Source: Rhodococcoides kroppenstedtii (lineage in GTDB: Bacteria; Actinomycetota; Actinomycetes; Mycobacteriales; Mycobacteriaceae). From it: 64,000 nt of DNA. The stretch lies in NCBI RefSeq assembly GCF_900111805.1, contig NZ_FOJN01000001.1:248001-312000 (forward strand). The letters run 5' to 3'. The translations under genes and the position numbers were made by a program. Positions 59,888 through 64,000 of this stretch are shown piece after piece; positions within the stretch are counted from its first letter, which is position 1; every line of letters begins with the position of its first letter. The notes beneath the pieces were generated by a model. That model was not told the DNA's origin and ran no database searches. It worked only from the letters and a program-made list of their open reading frames with translations.

Positions 59888-60618
59888 TGCGGAACTCCCG
59901 GGTGTTCGGTGGACGACGGTGCCGGTTCGGAGACGGTGTCTCGTCCCCCGGCTCCCGCCGAGCGATAGAGGTTGCGTTTGGAGATGTACTGCACGACGCC
60001 GTCGGGTACGAGATACCAGACGGGTCGCCCCTCGGCGGACCGCCGACGGCACTCCGTCGACGAGATGGCGAGGGCGGGGATCTCGACGAGCGTGAGCACG
60101 TCGCGGGGCAGCCGGGCGAGGTAGTCCGCCAGGTGGTCCGCCTCGAGCTCGTACCCCGGCCGGGACACCCCGACGAAGCGCGCCAGACCGAACAGTTCCT
60201 GCCAGTCCTGCCAACCGAGAATGCTGCCCAGCGCGTCCGCCCCGGTGATGAAGTAGAGCTCGTCCCCGGGGTGCTGGCGTGCGAGGTCACGCAGCGTGTC
60301 GACGGTGTACGTGGGCTTGCCCCGGTCGATGTCGACGCGGCTGACGGAGAACCGCGGGTTCGACGCCGTCGCGACGACGGTCATGAGGTACCGGTCCTCC
60401 GGCGGGCTCACGCTGCGGTCGTTCTTCTGCCACGGTCGACCCGTGGGCACGAAGATGACCTCGTCGAGATCGAACCGATCCGCCACCTCACTGGCCGCCA
60501 CGAGGTGGCCGTGGTGGATCGGATCGAAGGTGCCGCCCATGACGCCGAGCCTGCGCGGACGCGGCTCGGACCCGGACGGCCGCGAGGGCCCGTCCGGAGA
60601 GGTCGGCGCTGGGTGCAC
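59884..60618 (-). CDS. nadD: nicotinate-nucleotide adenylyltransferase
   Basis: 244 residues from GTG 60618; ATG 60540 would start inside GVMGGTFDP and is less likely. The nucleotidyl-transferase signature [12 protein letters not shown] and the second motif [10 protein letters not shown] are intact. It makes deamido-NAD from nicotinate mononucleotide and ATP. First gene of the nadD-rsfS-gpgP-octT run. The last 30 residues are disordered. Confidence 0.94.
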   Translation of the reverse strand: MHPAPTSPDGPSRPSGSEPRPRRLGVMGGTFDPIHHGHLVAASEVADRFDLDEVIFVPTGRPWQKNDRSVSPPEDRYLMTVVATASNPRFSVSRVDIDRGKPTYTVDTLRDLARQHPGDELYFITGADALGSILGWQDWQELFGLARFVGVSRPGYELEADHLADYLARLPRDVLTLVEIPALAISSTECRRRSAEGRPVWYLVPDGVVQYISKRNLYRSAGAGGRDTVSEPAPSSTEHPGVPQ

Positions 60619-60629
60619 GAGCGTCGACT

Positions 60630-62066
60630 CTACGTGGCCGGGAGCAGGCGCCCGACCACGTCCGCCAGTTGCGACGCCGAGCGGCACTCGTGCATGGGGA
60701 TCACCCGGCGGTAGACCTCGGCCGCGGAGTCCCCGGTGCCCCACTGGGCCCGCGGTTCCGGGTTGAGCCAGTGCGCGTGCCGGGCGACGGCGACCGCGCG
60801 GGCGAGGGACTCGACCCGAGGGTCCCGGAAGTTGGTGCGGGCGTCGCCCAGGACGAGCACCGACGACCGCGGCGTCACGACGGACAGGTGCCGCATCGCG
60901 AACGATTCGAACGAGTGCCCGTAGTCCGAGTGGCCGTCGTAGGAGACGAGGTCGGCCTCGGCGATCATGCGGCTCACCGCGTCGGTCACCCCTGCCGACG
61001 CGGGCCCGGAGAAGAACCGGGTGACCTCATCGACGGTGTCGACGAACGCGAACACCCGCACGCGCGAGAACTGCTCGCGCAGGGTGTGGACCAGCGACAA
61101 CGTGAACTGACTGAAGCCGGCGACGGACCCGGACACGTCGCAGAGAACGATCAGGTCGGGTCGGGCACGGCGCGGCGCCTTGGTCACCAGCGTCACCGGC
61201 ACCCCGCCCGTCGACATGGACCGCCGCAGCGTGCGCCGCAGGTCGATCGACCCGGCGCGGGACCGACGACGACGCACGGCCAGCCGCCCGGCGAGAATGC
61301 GGGCGAGCGGGACCATCGATCGTCGCAACGCGGCGAGTTCCGCCTCCGACGCGCGCAGGAAGTCGACGTCCTCGGCGGCGCGGGGAACGCCGTACGACGC
61401 CACCCGCTCGCGGCCGAGCACCTCGGCCGTGCGGCGTCGTACCTCCTTCTCGATCATCGAGCGGAACTCCGCGACCCGCACCGCCGCGGTGCGGCGGACG
61501 AGCTCGCTCTCGAAGTCGCCCGACGTGGGCGCGCCGGGGTCGCTGGTGCGTCCGCGCAGGCCCTCGACGATGCGGGCGAGCAGCGTCTCCGGGGCGACCT
61601 CACGCAATGTCTGGTACTCGGAGAAGGAGTCGCCGCGGGCGGTGGAGTACTTGCCGTACGTCTCGACGACGTCGCCAACCAGGCGTCGCACCTCCGCCAT
61701 CGCCTCGTCGGACCCGTCCGCGAGGAGATCGGCCAGCACGTGCTTGAGGGCGTCGAGATCGACGCTTCCGTTGTCCCGCCGCGGCGGGGTGACGACGGCA
61801 TCCTCGTCGGCCGTGCGGGCCCCGATCGCGGCCGGGAACCACAGGTCGAAGAGGGCGTCGAACGCGGGCCGGTGCGACGGCCGTCGCACCAGGGAGCAGG
61901 CCAGTCCCTCGCGGACGGCCTCGCGGTCGAGCAGATCGAGCACCGCGAGCACGGCACCGGCGTCGACGGTCTCGGACGGGCCGACCGCGATGCCCCGACG
62001 GCGCAGAGCCTCGACGAAGCCGACCAGGTGCGCCGGAATTCCGGCGACGTCGGCGGCGGCCGTCAT
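60630..62066 (-). CDS. CoxE-like von Willebrand factor A domain protein
   Basis: 478 residues. A helical N-terminal half and a C-terminal VWA domain with a metal-ion-dependent adhesion site DVSGSV and a following threonine/aspartate loop ([12 protein letters not shown]). CoxE-type proteins work with a MoxR-type AAA ATPase in metal insertion or protein remodelling. Its start overlaps the stop of the MoxR gene. The pair Rv2425c-Rv2426c stands in the same place in M. tuberculosis; the client is unknown. Confidence 0.88.
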   Translation of the reverse strand: MTAAADVAGIPAHLVGFVEALRRRGIAVGPSETVDAGAVLAVLDLLDREAVREGLACSLVRRPSHRPAFDALFDLWFPAAIGARTADEDAVVTPPRRDNGSVDLDALKHVLADLLADGSDEAMAEVRRLVGDVVETYGKYSTARGDSFSEYQTLREVAPETLLARIVEGLRGRTSDPGAPTSGDFESELVRRTAAVRVAEFRSMIEKEVRRRTAEVLGRERVASYGVPRAAEDVDFLRASEAELAALRRSMVPLARILAGRLAVRRRRSRAGSIDLRRTLRRSMSTGGVPVTLVTKAPRRARPDLIVLCDVSGSVAGFSQFTLSLVHTLREQFSRVRVFAFVDTVDEVTRFFSGPASAGVTDAVSRMIAEADLVSYDGHSDYGHSFESFAMRHLSVVTPRSSVLVLGDARTNFRDPRVESLARAVAVARHAHWLNPEPRAQWGTGDSAAEVYRRVIPMHECRSASQLADVVGRLLPAT

Positions 62067-62962
62067 CAGCCCAGGCGCAGTTCGGCGACGGCCCGCTCGG
62101 TGTCGGAGCGGTGCTTGAGCACCACGCCCAACGTCGACTTCACGACGGAATCGTCGACCGAGTCGACCCCCAGCGCGAGCAGCGTGCGGCCCCAGTCGAT
62201 GGTCTCGGCCACCGAGGGCACCTTCTGCAGCTGCATGTCCCGGAGCACCTGGACGATGCGGACGATCTGCTCGGCCATCGCGTCGGGCAGCTCGGGGACC
62301 CGGCTCGCGAGGATGCGGCGTTCGAGGGCCGCGTCGGGGAAGTCGAGGTGCAGGAACAGGCAGCGCCGCTTGAGCGCCTCGGTGAGCTCACGGGTCGCGT
62401 TGGACGTGAGGACGGTGAACGGCCGGCGCGTCGCGGTGACGGTACCGAGCTCGGGAACCGTGACGGCGAAATCGCTGAGCACCTCGAGGAGAAGCCCCTC
62501 GATCTCCACGTCCGCCTTGTCCGTCTCGTCGATGAGCAGAACCGTCGGGTCGCTGCGCCGGATCGCGGTGAGCAGCGGCCGCGGCAGGAGGAACTCCTCG
62601 GAGAACACGTCGTGCCGCGTGGCGTCCCACCCGGACCCCTGATCGGCCTGGATGCGCAGGATCTGCTTGGCGTGGTTCCACTCGTAGAGTGCGCGGGCCT
62701 CGTCGACGCCCTCGTAGCACTGCAGCCGCACCAGTTCCGCGCCGGTGGCCTGCGCGACGGCCCGCGCCAACTCGGTCTTGCCGACTCCGGCCGGCCCCTC
62801 GACCAGCAACGGCTTGCCGAGCCGGTCGGCGAGGAAGACCGCGGTGGCCGTCGCCTTGTCGGCGAGGTAGCCGGTGGTCGCGAGCCGGGCGACGACGTCG
62901 TCGACGTCGGTGAAGACGGGCACGATGTTCGCGGCAGCGGAGTTCGGCGGGGCAGAAGTCAC
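62066..62962 (-). CDS. MoxR-family AAA+ ATPase
   Basis: 298 residues from GTG 62962, with an AAGAGG site. Walker A GPAGVGKTELARAV, Walker B VLLIDETDKADVEIE and sensor LTSNATRELTEALKRRC are clear. MoxR ATPases act as chaperones that mature metalloenzymes together with a VWA partner, here the gene that follows and overlaps by one base. It lies 35 nt after proA. Confidence 0.92.
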   Translation of the reverse strand: MTSAPPNSAAANIVPVFTDVDDVVARLATTGYLADKATATAVFLADRLGKPLLVEGPAGVGKTELARAVAQATGAELVRLQCYEGVDEARALYEWNHAKQILRIQADQGSGWDATRHDVFSEEFLLPRPLLTAIRRSDPTVLLIDETDKADVEIEGLLLEVLSDFAVTVPELGTVTATRRPFTVLTSNATRELTEALKRRCLFLHLDFPDAALERRILASRVPELPDAMAEQIVRIVQVLRDMQLQKVPSVAETIDWGRTLLALGVDSVDDSVVKSTLGVVLKHRSDTERAVAELRLG

Positions 62963-62997
62963 CAGGAAGCCTCTTCGGTCGTTGTGGTGGAGGTCGG

Positions 62998-64000
62998 TCA
63001 GGACGGACGGACGTGTCCGTCGCCCCACACGATCCACTTGGACGAGGTGAGCTCCCGCAGGCCCATCGGTCCTCGGGCGTGGAGCTTCTGCGTGGAGATG
63101 CCGATCTCGGCGCCGAAACCGAACTGCTCGCCGTCGGTGAAGGCCGTCGAGGCGTTGACCATGACGGCCGCGGCGTCGACGCGCGCGGTGAACGTCCGCG
63201 CGGCCGCGACGTCGCGAGCGACGATGGCCTCGGTGTGGCCGGTGCCGTAGCGGTCGATGTGCTCGATCGCCCCGTCGACGCCGTCCACCACGGCGAGCGC
63301 GATGTCGTGCGAGAGGTACTCCTGCTCCCAGTCCGCCGCGGTGGCCGGGATCAGGCCGGGCAGGTCGCCGTGGACGCGGACGTCGTGCTCCTCCAGTGCT
63401 GCCACCAGCCGCGGGACGGCCGCGTCGGCGACCGCGCGGTCGATCAGGACGGTCTCGGCCGCGTTGCACACGCTGACGCGACGGGTCTTGGCGTTGAGGA
63501 CGATGCGTTCGGCGACGTCGAGGTCCGCCGAGGCGTCGACGTACACGTGGCAGTTGCCGACGCCGGTCTCGATGGTCGGCACCGTCGCGTCCCGCACCAC
63601 GGCGGAGATGAGGCCGGCTCCGCCGCGCGGAACGACGACGTCGACCAGCCCGCGCGCACGGATGAGATGCGTGACGGTGGCGCGGTCCTCCGACGAGAGC
63701 AACTGGACGGCGTCGGCGGGCAGCCCGACGGCGACCAGTGCGGCGCGCAGCACGTCCACCAACGCCGCGTTGGTGCGTGCGGCGGACGACGAGCCGCGCA
63801 GCAGCACGGCGTTGCCGGACTTCAGCGTGAGACCGAAGGCGTCGACCGTGACGTTGGGCCGCGCCTCGTAGATCATGCCGACGACGCCCAGCGGGACGCT
63901 CACCCGACGAGTCTCGAGTCCGTTGGGCAGGGTGGTGCCCTCGAGCGTCACGCCCACCGGGTCCGGCAGACCCGCCACCTGCCGCAGGCCCGAGGCGATG
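62998..64000 (-). CDS. proA: glutamate-5-semialdehyde dehydrogenase (5' part outside the window)
   Basis: The last 334 codons are present; the frame stays open to the window edge ([16 protein letters not shown]), so about 80 more N-terminal residues are expected. Catalytic Cys in [11 protein letters not shown], and [18 protein letters not shown] plus [17 protein letters not shown] are family motifs. ProA reduces glutamyl-5-phosphate with NADPH in proline synthesis. It precedes the MoxR-CoxE pair. Confidence 0.96.
   Translation of the reverse strand, partial: IASGLRQVAGLPDPVGVTLEGTTLPNGLETRRVSVPLGVVGMIYEARPNVTVDAFGLTLKSGNAVLLRGSSSAARTNAALVDVLRAALVAVGLPADAVQLLSSEDRATVTHLIRARGLVDVVVPRGGAGLISAVVRDATVPTIETGVGNCHVYVDASADLDVAERIVLNAKTRRVSVCNAAETVLIDRAVADAAVPRLVAALEEHDVRVHGDLPGLIPATAADWEQEYLSHDIALAVVDGVDGAIEHIDRYGTGHTEAIVARDVAAARTFTARVDAAAVMVNASTAFTDGEQFGFGAEIGISTQKLHARGPMGLRELTSSKWIVWGDGHVRPS

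Overview
The window is high-GC actinobacterial chromosome from the order Mycobacteriales (Corynebacteriales), most likely Nocardiaceae of the Rhodococcus/Rhodococcoides type. The evidence is strong GC bias at third codon positions, many GTG starts, start/stop overlaps (ATGA, GTGA), several leaderless genes (TANNNT box exactly 7 nt before the start codon), and a gene order that I recall as matching Mycobacterium tuberculosis from dnaG (Rv2343c) to proA (Rv2427c). No database search was possible, so families come from motifs and recalled family knowledge.

Layout. 1-9.6 kb holds genes outside that conserved block: the end of an EAL protein, tRNA-Met, a GGDEF-EAL c-di-GMP enzyme, a GAF-ANTAR regulator, a GH13 trehalose-synthase-like enzyme, a formyltransferase behind an IdeR-type iron box, a YihY membrane protein, an SDR and a small membrane protein. 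9.6-24.4 kb holds tRNA-Asn, dnaG, dgt, a DUF218 protein, a TPM-domain protein, glyS, the zinc regulator pair smtB-zur, the minus-strand genes recO-uppS-YbjN-like, and then an apparent insertion (SRPBCC protein, FdhF/YdeP-type molybdoenzyme, 600 bp of structured repeats). 24.4-33.1 kb is a housekeeping run on the minus strand: era, CorC-like, ybeY, phoH, rsmE, dnaJ2, hrcA and hemW, with one divergent small gene.

33.1-43.1 kb is a sulfur-assimilation region. The operon sir-cysH-cysD-cysN (sulfate activation, APS reduction, sulfite reduction) reads rightward and the sulfate ABC importer sbp-cysT-cysW-cysA reads leftward. Each is preceded by a short, probably leaderless ORF with cysteine codons near its end, which looks like cysteine-responsive attenuation. 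CysN carries a decayed APS-kinase domain, which fits the presence of an APS-type reductase.

43.1-49.9 kb has a small membrane protein with in-frame tandem repeats, a GH15 trehalase-like enzyme, an AbiEi/DUF559-type gene bracketed by two 72-bp hairpin repeats, lepA, and a siderophore-binding lipoprotein with a second IdeR-type box. 50-64 kb has a MazF-like protein, the ATP-grasp/alpha-E/transglutaminase cassette, rpsT, holA, comEC (without the beta-lactamase domain), comEA, octT-gpgP-rsfS-nadD (one overlapping operon linking methylglucose lipopolysaccharide and NAD/ribosome genes), a CoxE/MoxR pair, and proA running off the end.

The most unusual material is non-coding or short: the 23.8-24.3 kb structured repeats, the 72-bp hairpin pair around the DUF559 gene, a 21-nt repeat core that occurs both inside cysT and between genes, and the two cysteine leader ORFs. 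I found no CRISPR array, insertion sequence, prophage or rRNA.
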